From Leguminivora glycinivorella (Eukaryota; Arthropoda; Insecta; Lepidoptera; Tortricidae): 64,000 nucleotides of DNA. Of this stretch, positions 23,101-31,600 are shown in pieces. A model generated the notes under the pieces. It saw only the letters and a list, made by a program, of their open reading frames with translations, made no database searches and was not told the origin of the DNA. Each line of letters starts with the position of its first letter. Position 1 is the stretch's first letter. The translations under genes and the position numbers were made by a program. The DNA is taken from positions 10,437,118 through 10,501,117 of the forward strand of contig NC_062977.1 in the NCBI RefSeq assembly GCF_023078275.1, read 5' to 3'.

Positions 23101-24091
23101 TCACTTTCATCAAAATAGACCAGTTCATTTTAGATTCCATTAACTCTCAAATAGTCCTTACACCCTAGCGGGTGTTGCCTTTGCGTGTGTCCCATGATAC
23201 GGGCAAGGGCAAACATCCGCTCGGTGTACCCCTTACATTTCATTAAAGTGTCGAAAGGGCCTCTACGCGTTGGCTTCGGCCCCGCGCACGCCTCCCAAAG
23301 GTCCGGAATACCATTGTTCCGTGATGGGAAAGACATAATCTACTAATAATAGTTATTTTTGCTCTACGGTCAGTACTTTGGGGGATACAGGATGTTGAAG
23401 TTTACAAAAACATTAACTTAAGGGATACCATACCAGAGGTAAGTATTTAAGTAACTGTTTAACTTTGGTATCTAATTTACTTAACCTCAGACTTGGTCTA
23501 GCAACTTAATTGAGGCTCAAAATTTAAACACAGAGACTTTTATCAGAAGAAATCCATTAACTTTTCGTTCGTATATTCGAGGTATGATTATGAACAAAAA
23601 TCTGAAAATGTTACCTGCAACCCCCTTCCACACCCACAGCACAACCTCTACCCTCAAGAAATTATAGTTCATTTGGACATCTCTAGGTACAACTGTAGGT
23701 ACAACTTTATTGGTCTAAATGTAATAAGTATTTGCAAATTCTGACTCGATGCTGCTACCATTTTCATATTATACTTACAAACCTACAGAATATTAATTTA
23801 CCTAGTCTAAAAATCTCTTAATTTCTCATCAAGTAAAAGCTACTACTTAGCATGCTCTACCTATATCCTACATGCTGAAGAGAAAAGGTACTAAACAACG
23901 GTTAATGACTGAAATACCCATGCATATAAAGATCTATCAATTGTATTCATAACAATACTGTGAATCACGCGTGCCCGTATTAATTATAATTAGTCACAAA
24001 GACAATGATAGAAACCATCGAATCTCACCTCCGACTCCCAAGCGTTTTTCGCGGATCGAGGCTTCTCCTTCATGTTTCCAGAGAACGTCAT
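7908..24091 (-). CDS. SEA-domain single-pass membrane protein gene, 5' part (gene model)
   Basis: Three minus-strand exons, 24091-24029, 11619-11433 and 8103-7908, join in consistent phases (0, then 1, leaving 2 open) to give 148 codons plus 2 nt. The predicted product has about 60 residues of basic N-terminal tail without a signal peptide. A hydrophobic segment follows at residues ~62-83 (Ala/Leu/Val-rich, preceded by RGCC), then an extracellular part. That part contains the pattern TFRGSFVAV, an NHT glycosylation sequon, and YRNSELRSCF leading to VSADVLALDR, which resembles a SEA module. N-terminal anchor plus membrane-proximal SEA suggests type II topology, as in SEA-bearing transmembrane serine proteases or matrix receptors. 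The downstream domains that would decide this are not in view. The two introns are 12.4 kb and 3.3 kb. Exon calls rest on splice sites, phase and composition. Confidence 0.65.
9650..9825 (-). mobile_element. LINE (RTE-like) 3' tail fragment
   Basis: Read on the minus strand, this contains TTGGGATTAGTTGTCAAAG, then GGACCCCAGGCTCCCATGAA and GCCGAGGAAGATGATGAC. These are familiar from the 3' end of a very common lepidopteran LINE. No reverse transcriptase sequence is attached, so it is a 5'-truncated remnant. The family name is from recall. Confidence 0.5.
10308..11147 (+). mobile_element. Internally deleted mariner transposon
   Basis: TTGGGTTGGTAAGAAAGTAA at the left end is inverted at the right as TTACTTTCTTACCAACCCAA, and both ends abut TA, the mariner target. 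The element is 840 bp, against about 1.3 kb for complete mariners. It holds one uninterrupted reading frame for the N-terminal part of the transposase. The missing sequence is the catalytic core, so the element could move only with a transposase supplied in trans. The termini are well preserved, which suggests recent activity. Confidence 0.9.
10466..11077 (+). CDS. Truncated mariner transposase (DNA-binding half)
   Basis: This is a 203-codon open frame from ATG at 10466. Residues ~1-110 form the bipartite helix-turn-helix DNA-binding region typical of mariner (RWFQRFRSGDFSLSDQPKSG, then SRTLATELGCSHVTI). Residues ~150-157 carry TGDEKWVL, which contains the first catalytic Asp of the DD34D triad, followed by HTRKRQW and PKKVMLSVWWD. 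The frame then stops, so the second and third catalytic Asp and the linker between them are missing. A normal mariner transposase is about 345 residues. The product could bind the terminal repeats but not cut DNA. The frame has no internal stops. HTRKRQW suggests affinity to the mellifera/cecropia group, which is only a guess. Confidence 0.85.
   Translation: MDELKVHVRHCLLYEFQSGHSAAEAVRNICQRVAPEVVSEATAKRWFQRFRSGDFSLSDQPKSGRPVKIDVAKLKTLIEGDPRLTSRTLATELGCSHVTIETHLHELGKNYKYSVWIPHELDRDQLNRRADICIQLLSFRRTFNWLDHLITGDEKWVLYINHTRKRQWLAPNEKGIEAPKTEPHPKKVMLSVWWDIHRYIFDK
11433..11619 (-). CDS. SEA-domain gene, exon 2 (membrane anchor)
   Basis: On the minus strand the acceptor TTTTTTATTGCAG precedes 11619 and the donor GGAC|GTTAGT follows 11433. 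The 187-nt exon starts in phase 0 and leaves one base. It encodes an Arg-rich cytoplasmic segment (LGYGWTAPRRCRAHRPP), MSVSSDIRFTRRKL, a Cys-bearing RPCRGCC, and about 20 hydrophobic residues ending in AVAVYLG. Positive residues before the hydrophobic run favour N-in topology, and the Cys residues next to the membrane could be acylated. An internal ATG (MSVSS) could serve as an alternative start. The exon is strikingly GC-rich beside its AT-rich introns. Confidence 0.7.
11665..11800 (+). mobile_element. Abundant lepidopteran retroelement tail
   Basis: The sequence AACGAGCAGACGGGCCGCCT followed by GATGGGAAGCAGTCATCGCC and a GCGTTGTCGACCTT motif belongs to a very common lepidopteran LINE/SINE tail. 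It sits 45 bp outside the acceptor of exon 2 of the SEA-domain gene. It is a fragment only. Confidence 0.6.
14103..14350 (-). mobile_element. LINE 3' end with (CATA)n tail, copy 1
   Basis: It contains CCTGTATCCCATAAAGGGGT, CAGGTTGCCAGCCTCTCGCC and GACACCCACGGGAAGAAAGG, typical of a common lepidopteran LINE 3' region. The element is oriented on the minus strand, ending in the CATACATA microsatellite. A second copy, on the plus strand, is at 30765-31050. Truncated, with no coding sequence. Confidence 0.65.
16722..16806. repeat. Cluster of AACCGGTT palindromes
   Basis: Six AACCGGTT or ACCGGTTAA motifs lie in 85 bp, arranged as near-inverted halves around GACTTTTCCTTC. This looks like the terminal part of a hAT-type non-autonomous element, but no outer boundary or target duplication is clear. 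Confidence 0.45.
18000..18165 (+). mobile_element. LINE 3' end with poly(AATA) tail
   Basis: GAGAATGCCTTTTGGCATTA, AGTCCGCCATTTGTACA and GTGCAATAAAGTTTAAATAA are followed by AATAAATAAATAAA. This is the typical 3' end of a lepidopteran Jockey/CR1-like LINE, inserted in plus orientation. No reading frame of the element is recognisable upstream. Confidence 0.65.
20525..20882. repeat. 358-bp MITE, termini TACAGCGTGTG
   Basis: The left end TACAGCGTGTGTATTCCATA with CGGGCGAATATCT is matched in reverse complement at the right end (ATTCGCCCGTATGGAATCCA then CACTCTGTA). Terminal repeats are about 33 bp with a few mismatches. Interior lacks coding sequence. Confidence 0.75.
21088..21630 (+). repeat. 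GGTTCCGTAG interspersed repeat, copy 1
   Basis: It begins AAAAACCGGCCAAGAGCGTG, continues GGTTCCGTAGTTTTCC, and ends TTGACTACGGAACCCTAAAA. The 3' part has a (CGGA)n then (CAGA)n microsatellite before CATGGCGAA. The inverted GGTTCCGTAG / CTACGGAACC ends suggest a MITE-like element. Other copies lie at 21702, 41387, 45690 (reversed) and 48288. Confidence 0.8.
21702..22265 (+). repeat. GGTTCCGTAG interspersed repeat, copy 2
   Basis: Same orientation and layout as the copy 70 bp upstream, with a longer (CGGA)n run and a duplicated AACCCTTATACC stretch before the terminal CTACGGAACCCTAAAA. The short distance to copy 1 suggests a nested or tandem insertion. Confidence 0.8.
22504..23336. mobile_element. 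GC-rich interspersed repeat, probable LINE fragment
   Basis: An 830-bp island of moderate GC content, interrupted by the MITE at 22634-22760. It contains GACCCCATCGCCCATTGG, GGCTGGCCGTCCAGAGCGG and, near its right end, ACCCCTTACATTTCATTAAA and CCTCTACGCGTTGGCTTCGG. Several short overlapping ORFs exist on both strands, none with a recognisable domain. Composition and recall suggest an untranslated part of a non-LTR element. A gene exon is less likely because no convincing splice pair brackets it. Confidence 0.4.
22634..22760. repeat. 127-bp MITE with ATCCGATATCGGAT palindromes
   Basis: The left end CGTTTTCACATTATCCGATC continues into CGATATCGGA and is mirrored at the right by TCCGATATCGGATCGGATAA then TGTAAAAACG. 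The centre includes GGCGCCATCTTTAATTTTTT. It splits the surrounding GC-rich repeat, so it inserted later. A right half of the same family is at 37381-37453. Confidence 0.7.
24029..24091 (-). CDS. SEA-domain gene, exon 1 coding part (start codon)
   Basis: On the minus strand ATG at 24091-24089 opens a 21-codon frame (MTFSGNMKEK... ending AWESE) that stops exactly at a strong donor, GAG|GTGAGA, after 24029. It ends in phase 0, as exon 2 (11619) requires. A second in-frame ATG at residue 7 has A at -3 and could also be used. The exon adjoins a CpG-rich promoter-like block upstream. Pairing with the 11.5-kb exon is inferred from phase, strand and absence of a better partner. Confidence 0.55.
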
Positions 24092-24395
24092 CCCGATCCT
24101 TTGTCCCGGCGGTGCACTTTCACCCCGCGACCCCTAGTAACAAGGAGCGGTTCATTCACTGTCCACAGTTTAACGGCACACTTATTGGCACTGTCGCTTT
24201 CTGTTATCTTTTCGCGGGATCGTCGGGTGTAATGTAAACATTGCGCGGGAGCGGGCGGGGCGCGAGCGTTGCGGCGCGTGTGCGGATCGGGGCAGCGCGG
24301 CGCGGACTGGCGGCAGCACGGACGCAGCCGGTAACGGGCACGGACTACAGTTAACTTTCTCTCGTCTCGACCCGGTCGCGCGTCCATAACTTAGG
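24092..24395 (-). promoter_or_regulatory. CpG-rich 5' UTR/promoter of the SEA-domain gene, with a uORF
   Basis: GC content rises sharply at 24240-24390, with many CG dinucleotides, which sets this block apart from the surrounding AT-rich DNA. On the minus strand an ATG at 24387-24385 opens a 99-codon upstream frame (MDARPGRDERK...). Its TGA stop at 24090-24088 overlaps the presumed main ATG at 24091-24089 as ATGA. Whether the transcript includes the uORF depends on a start site that I cannot place; no TATA box is evident. Confidence 0.5.
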
Positions 24396-24592
24396 CGCCA
24401 TCGAAAGTGCTACCGCAGCCTCACGGGTCAAAGCCTCGTAGCATTTCTCGAAACAATACCCTTTGAATGCGATCATAATGATTATTCATTTCGAACTTTA
24501 CTGCCGGTCCAATTTATGCATTTGAGCCATTGTTTTTAATGAGGTTTTGTATAGTCATCTGTAGGGATTTCTGATCCGTGACTATACATTTA

Positions 24593-24835
24593 TACAGGGT
24601 GTTTTTTTAATGACCTGGATACCTAAATGATTAGATCACAGCACAGATCACTAAGCAATGTTTACAGAAAATGAAAAAAAGAAACTGAGGGACCTTCATA
24701 GAGCATACATGTCGACATTCAATCTGACAGAATGTATGCAACAGACATTTTTTGTGATTTCGGGTTTAGTCACATAGTAAAAGTTGCTTAGTTTGAGCTA
24801 TATCTTCATATAGTTGAATAAAAACACCCTGTGTA
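24593..24835. repeat. 243-bp MITE, termini TACAGGGTGTTTTT
   Basis: TACAGGGTGTTTTTTT at the left is mirrored by AAAAACACCCTGTGTA at the right. It lies in the short gap between the Phactr 3' end and the promoter of the SEA-domain gene. Confidence 0.75.
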
Positions 24836-24879
24836 CACGTGTAGGCTAATCTGACCCTTATGTATGCAAGGGTCAGCTT

Positions 24880-27800
24880 TTACTGCAGATTACTGCACTG
24901 TATTTTAATGAAGGGTTTGGAGATAAAACAAAACACAATCGAGTATAAAACTTAATGTATAATCATGGTATTTACAGACTTACCTTATATAAAACAAGTA
25001 ATTATGGCTATTATAAAATATACTTATTACAACATGTCATTAATAATTTACACAATATTCAAATAAAAGCAACAGTAAACTGATTACTGATGGTAGCAAT
25101 TTATATATCGTAGTAGCACAAAAGAGACGCGCGATACCGTTGGAAAAAAGAGATTCCTTAATTTACATCATAATTAAAATTATATACAGACATGTTCTCA
25201 TTGGTACTTTGCAATCTGTATTCAAAAAGACTTGTTGATAATACAATTGTATCATAATTCTTGTAACAAGATTAACATATTCTTACGTTTACCAAAATTT
25301 ATATTTCCATTATAAAAAAGAATAAACACGTGCATAAAAGACTTGAATAAGGTATGACATCAAAAATGCAAACTATACGTTTTGCTTTTCATAAACACCC
25401 CTGTATACTAAGTATAAAAATAAATTCTCTAGCTACAACACAATTGTTGCCGAGAACGCCTTGTCAAATGTAAATTTATACACATAAATCTCATTATGGA
25501 ATACTATCGTTAGCCATGACGATTGTTTGGTGTACATACATATTGCTAACATATAGCACCTTCGAGGTTAACATGTAAGAGAATGTCATACAACTGTAAC
25601 AATAACCTAGGAAATTTATTTGGCAAGTGCCCAGGATATACTCGAACAAATGTGCTTACTCTAATCGGATACATATCTGGGAGTCGTGAACATTCTATTT
25701 AACGTATCTAAATAAATATTCAAAATTGTTTCATATGTACTTTATACACGATTCAATGCATTGACAATATTTGCTTTGACATTCTCTATATAACACCAAG
25801 AAATTAAAGTGTTTTCATAAACCGAGCGAATACTACAGATAAAAAGTTGTATCACAATATTTTGGTAAGTATCTATTTTTACTCAAAGTAAAGGTTCTAG
25901 TTATCAACTATTATCGTGATTGGTACTCGAACGAAAACTTTCTATAAAAGCGGCTAAATTGAAGCGACATCGCTGTACGTTACCTTCCTTTGTATATCCT
26001 AACTAAACTACGCACATGACGACTTGATCATAATCTTCGTTACAACAATTCACGGGTGAATTGCACGCGATGTATCTTCGATATAACAGCTAAGTATATA
26101 TAACCATTCCCAACAGTCATTTGAGACATCAACAGTCGCACAATATATCGCAATAACATATATACATAATTATAATGGCAATACATAAGCTAGTTAAAAG
26201 AATTTAGTTGAGCCTTAGATCTTTGGAAATCTGAATGTCTTCTTATTCATACAAATATCGATTAACGCCTACATTTTATTTTAACGTTTATTTGCAAATC
26301 TAACAAAACTTTTTAGAAAAATAAGTCGTTATTTTGGCTTCCAATCGTAACTATAATGGAATGGTCTCAAAGTTAACCATCATTTACAACTCTTGTAGCT
26401 CTCTATTATAATATTGCATAAAGTAGTGTGATTACGAAGTCGCTTAACATGAGAGAATTATAATTAAATGTTTGTGTAGTAATACATAAACTTATGTTAA
26501 TGACAATGTTATGGTCGGTATAGGAGAGGCCGCAGCGCCTCGCGGCGCGCGCGGCAGTGGTCGCCACCGGGTGGGAGCCAGTACCGACACCGACACACTA
26601 ATTGACCCTTAACAGACTTAATTCTTTATAATAAAGTCGACGAAAGGTCAGCTAAATGCGTCCTACGGTGCCGTACCGTGTGGTCTACTGAACTTTGTTA
26701 ATATTCACAAGTATACGCTTGACTTTAGTATAAAGCACGTCACAACATGGCACCGCTACTAAACATTGCGATATAAAATGATGTTTAATACGATCTCTAA
26801 TCATGAGTTTATACATACTAAGAAATAATTAATTAATAAAAACATGTTCTGAACACTAAAGATTAAAAGTTTTCACATATCCATATACAAAACTGATATT
26901 ATTATTGCTCTCTATCTATACTATCAATTTTAGACGATACAAACATTCTCGAGGAAATGAAAAGGTACTTCGATTACAACGTACCGGTAATACAGTACAA
27001 AACGATAACAATGTAATCTCAGAAGGCGCATTTATATTAATTTAATTTAATTTAATTTTTATACGAGCTTATTCGATCAATTTACTAAGTCATTTACGCA
27101 ATACTTCGTTCAACGTTGAATAAGTACTAACGCTAGTCCTAAGTTAGAGCGTCAAGATGTTTAACAAGTTGTTCCCGCCGATTTGACTGTGCTACCAATT
27201 GTCTATGATAAGAAATCTGTTAGCTTGCGCCCTCTAGGACGAGTTTCTTCTTAGCTAGGATAACGTGAACTTTGCCTGTGCGTTTTGTAATCACTGTGCA
27301 TTTCCCTGTATACTAAAATATGTCGTAGCATTACCTACTATTTTTTTCTTGAATTCTCAGGTGTGAAGGATCTTTGCTTTTAGTCGCTGTGTCGTAGTTA
27401 CTAGGTAAATATTCAAAGCTACATATTACCGGCCGTAAAAAATGGAAAATAAAGGTGGTATATTAGCGGCGATATTTTCGATTAAAGGAATGCTCGAGTT
27501 CTAACTTGATATGAATATTAAAAACAATTACGTTTTGAAGTTACATTATTTTGTAGTAATGGCATCTAGTTCTAATTAGTTTATTGTTACATTACACAGC
27601 ATCTGGAAGCACTTCTCAATCTCTCAAATGTTTAAATCAACTGTGGAATCCAAATTCTGAAACCTACTTCTGTTTGGTTAGGTTAGGTTATTGACTGACA
27701 CCGTATACCAATATCTACATCCTCAGGCGAGGTCCTGTACACAGTACATATGGGTTCGTTCGCGTCGAACAGTGTAATGCAACAACCTGACTGCTATCAC

Positions 27801-28631
27801 GACGCAGCCGATATCACATTGCCTTTTTGAATTAACTACAAACGTCTCACGATAAAACGGTTTAAATTACTGGCAGTATCTCGCGGCCATAGTTTTACAA
27901 TCGCTTTCAACAATAATAAGACACGCGACAAAGTCAAATTCAAAATGTACGCCCTCAATAAAGCTATAATTTTCAAATTATAGTTAAAGTTTATTGTGAC
28001 CATAAAAATATATGCGAAATAAATATTGATTTAAATCGAATCTAGCTTAATGACTACGGAGCTAATAGCTAGCAATATAAGAAAAAATCACAAATCTACA
28101 TACGATGGATACGTTTCACATTTCAAAACGATCCACTCGGTCGAATCTCACCTCACACCGAGCTTCAAGCGCATAATCTCCATCATAATAATCAGTATCA
28201 CTAACCTTTCTCGAAGGTCAATTCAAAGAATGTATAGGTACGCTTAGAATACGACTTAACATAAAACGATACCGTTAAAGTAATAAAATTGTACTCGGCA
28301 ATAACTAGGATTACAATAAAAAGTCAATTAAAACAAGATTGCACTCACGGGACGCATATACAAAACGTAAGTTTAGAACGGCGGTACAACGCAACGTTTA
28401 GAATAATCAACACTTTACCGACGCGGGCCGGCTGCGGCGCTGTTCCGGCCGTCGGCTGTGTCGGCGCGCTCGCTGCGCGGGCGGTCCCGGCGCGGCTGCT
28501 GCGTGTGCGCGTGCGCGTGCGCGTGCGTGTGCGCGTGCGCGTGCGTGTGCGCGTGCGCGTGCGCGTGCGGCGTCGCCGACCACGCCTCAACCGTGGCGCA
28601 CAAGGCGCGGGGGGAGCTCCGAGCACAGCCG
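24880..28631 (-). other. Probable long 3' UTR of the Phactr gene
   Basis: The Phactr stop codon is at 28634-28632. The next 3.7 kb on the minus strand hold none of the inverted-repeat elements, LINE tails or tandem arrays that crowd the rest of the window, as expected for a constrained 3' UTR. A variant poly-A signal, ATTAAA on the minus strand, is at 24909-24904, just before the MITE at 24593-24835. An internal GC-rich patch is at 26525-26585. No reading frame here is convincing. The end point is inference. Confidence 0.45.
28499..28569. repeat. (GCGTGC/GTGC)n alternating purine-pyrimidine tract
   Basis: About 70 bp of alternating G/C and G/T steps (GTGTGCGCGTGCGCGTGCGC) lie in the Phactr 3' UTR, some 60 nt beyond the stop codon. 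The composition favours left-handed (Z) DNA. Open frames across it, including one giving an RVRVRV protein, are artefacts of the repeat. Confidence 0.85.
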
Positions 28632-28647
28632 TCATGGTCTGTGGAAC
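28632..28647 (-). CDS. Phactr exon 9 (last coding exon, FHRP stop)
   Basis: Only 16 coding nt. After the acceptor GGTCGCAG the exon reads G TTC CAC AGA CCA TGA. The first G completes the Arg codon begun in exon 8, so the protein ends HLTRFHRP, the invariant Phactr C-terminus that contacts PP1. The agreement in phase and sequence makes this tiny exon secure although no ORF search would find it. Confidence 0.92.
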
Positions 28648-31600
28648 CTGCGACCAAACAAACTATTACTCTAATCACTCTATTACCCATACTCGCTTCA
28701 TGTTATTGTATACATTCTGACGCTTGTAAAGAATGAGTATATGCATAGTTTGTGCATAATGTAGAATGAATCGTTAATGATGCGTACCTCGTGAGATGTT
28801 TGCTATCCTCGTGCACCGCCATCTCGGAGCTCTTGAACTCGTTGAGCTCGCGGCGGATGGCGGCCTTGTCGCGCGGCGTCAGGCGCGTCCACGGCTTGTC
28901 CGCGCGCCGGTCGTAGTCGTGGGCCTGTGGTCAACATCAACACGTTCAGATTAATAGTGACAGAAATACTAAGGATGTACTAAAGTATCCAAAAACGTTT
29001 AACGACTCAAACATTATGAAATTTGGTAAATTAGTCGAAATCCTTCTCAGATTTAAAATTACTTTTTGTTGTTTTTTTTTTGTCTGACTAATCTTAGTAA
29101 AACGGATATACTTATAATTCCGTCCTTAATCTTTAATAAGACAAGGGGAATATACTCGTATTATATAATGAAACAAATCGTAGGATAACAGGCTTCAATA
29201 AGTTTCTACATTATATGCAAGCAAAGGGAAGCTCATTTCCTGGAATATGTCGCAAATACATAAGAACACAATCGATGCTACACTTCTCCACGTTGATTGA
29301 GATTGCAAGGAAATGGAAAAGCGCATTACAATGTAGGTACATTGCTGCATATAAATCTAAGCAAATTTTCTGCACTGCTTCTCCTTGTAATATAGTAATT
29401 TCTCCTACTGTCCTAACCATTGCGCCCTTAGCTACATAGGTATTTCCTACGCTAAAGGGGAACTAATATGTACTTCATACAGCATAAGCTAGTGCCGACA
29501 TCGACTGCAGTGTAAGCGAAGCTCAAATAATGTTTAATGTAACAAACAAATGCACGTCAATTTACTTCAGCCGTGGCCTGAGCACACGGGGCGGCTATTT
29601 TACAATTTTTACAACTATTCGTCAAAGTTTAATTATTTCAATAGTTTCAACATTCAGGAATTTGCAACATATATAATAGGTATTTGATTTTTTTCGCGTG
29701 CTGGATAAACTTCTTACCTGCGTAACCTCAATGTAGTCACTGAAACGTATAATCTTCTTCTCCTTGAGCTCGTCGACGGTCGGTCGAAAACTAAGTTTGC
29801 GAAGAAGATACCGTTTCTTTTCTTCTTTCTGTTTCTTTTCCTCAGCAGGTGATTGACCTGCCAAACATTATTAACTGTGAATCCTAAAACATAATTAAAC
29901 AACTTTTTCCAGCAAGTCACTGCTTGTGCCATATTTATAGTATAACTTTTACTGCCAAATGGAGGCATTGACAAAATGAATCACGGAAATAACGGTTTTT
30001 TTATGGATTACACTACTCTTAGTCGTGTTTACACAACTTTCATTGGTAGAAACACACTATTCAAATTACATTTGATTATAACTTTTCTGTAGCGTTTTGA
30101 CATGATTTATTAAATAAGGACCTCCATACATTAACATGGTTTGCAAATTTAATATTTACATTATAATTAAAATGTTAAATCATTCAAATCCCCTAAAAAG
30201 CATAGAAAAACATGGACTTTTCTGTTAAAAAAACTTGTTTATCGATCTAAACATAGGCTATTACGGAAGCTCCGATATTTTTTTGAAGATTGGTCTGTAA
30301 AAAAATAGAAGTAAGGCTTTAAATGAACAAAAACATTTGAAATGATTTTTAATCGAACAGTCACACTATATTGAGATGGCTGATTAGTAGAGCGCATCGG
30401 GGCATATTGTTGTAATGGGAAATACGCCAACGGTAAGATATGATGTCATTGGTCTAATTATTTAGCCCTCTTCAAACTATCTAACGACTTTTGCGTCATT
30501 AGTACTTTCTCGAAATTTTGAATATTTAGGAGCAGAAGTTAAGGCAGACGGGAGATTTAATATGATCTGGGTGCGTAGCCGAATGGCACAAACGCTCACG
30601 AAACGAAACGCTCGTAGATATCTATCTCTATCGCTCTTGCGTATTGGCGGGACAGAGCCAGACAACCTTTCGCGGCGTTTCGTTTTCGTTTCGCGTCGCA
30701 GAAATGCCATTCGGCTACGGGGCCTGGACACCCACCCTTATTCATAGGTGAATAAAAGGCCTGCCTGTGTGGTTAAGGGTTAAGAATTTCACCACCCTCC
30801 TTCTTCCCGTGGGTGTCGTAGAAGGCGACTGTGGGATATGGGTTAAATTGTGGCGTAGGCGAGAGGCTGGCAACCTGTAAAATTATGGCAAATGAAATTC
30901 TGGCAAATGGGGGTATCCCCTGCAATGTCAGTTTCATTTTCTTTCAACCCCTTACTTGCCAAGAGTGACACTGAAGCTTTAGTAGTTTCATGTGCTCTGC
31001 CTACCCCTTTATGGGATACAGGCGTGATTTTATGTATGTATGTATGAATAAAAGGTGATTTCAAGCACCTCGCCCGTTTAACCATTTCCGTTTTTGACGG
31101 TTTACTTCTTGTATCAATCAGCACCAGTAAAACGCGTATTAGTAATTGCGTGCCAGTCATCAAAGTCAAATATATTAACCGTTTCGGTCGGCAAATAACA
31201 AATCTCAATACTGCAAAACGAATGCGCATGACACATGTGTTTTGATAGACTTGAAATGTTTATGATCAGCAACCTCTGGAGGTTGAAAGTAGGAATTGAA
31301 TAATGAAAATATTACTGTTTAGTATGCGTATGATAATAGTAGATTACGATACAATTGATAAAAGTAGGACAATCGCAATAAGTGGCGATATATTACAATA
31401 TGTGCCATTTCCAAGTAAAACGACGCTCTAATAGGTAATTTGTGTAAAGATACGAACAAATGTCGTTCTTATGGTAAGCGACAAAGTAGGGCTATTGATT
31501 TGAGAACGTCGTATATGACCGAAGAGAGTTTGTTTGGGCACTGGTTCCACCCGAGTAAGCTATGAACTATCGGCTCCCGTGTAAATAAAATTGACGCGAT

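Larger units (their letters stand above)
11620..24028 (-). other. Intron 1 of the SEA-domain gene
   Basis: This 12.4-kb intron is inferred from the in-phase pairing of the exons at 24.06 kb and 11.5 kb. Recognisable contents are LINE tails near 11.7, 14.2 and 18.1 kb, an AACCGGTT-rich repeat at 16.7 kb, a MITE at 20.5 kb, two copies of the GGTTCCGTAG repeat at 21.1-22.3 kb, and a GC-rich repeat at 22.5-23.3 kb. A GC-rich patch at about 14950-15105 (CGCGCCCGCGCAGCGCG) has no supported exon. Remaining stretches (11.8-14.1, 15.1-16.7, 16.8-17.9, 18.2-20.5 and 23.4-24.0 kb) show nothing I can name. Confidence 0.5.

Noticed and set aside
27670..27692. GGTTAGGTTAGG as a telomere-type (TTAGG)n insertion
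   Set aside because: Only two partial units are present, well within chance in this AT-rich DNA.
28289..28736. Overlapping 90-143 codon frames with RVRVRV or TRTRTR repeats
   Set aside because: They are translations of the alternating GC/GT tract in the Phactr 3' UTR. The real coding end here is the 16-nt exon at 28632-28647.
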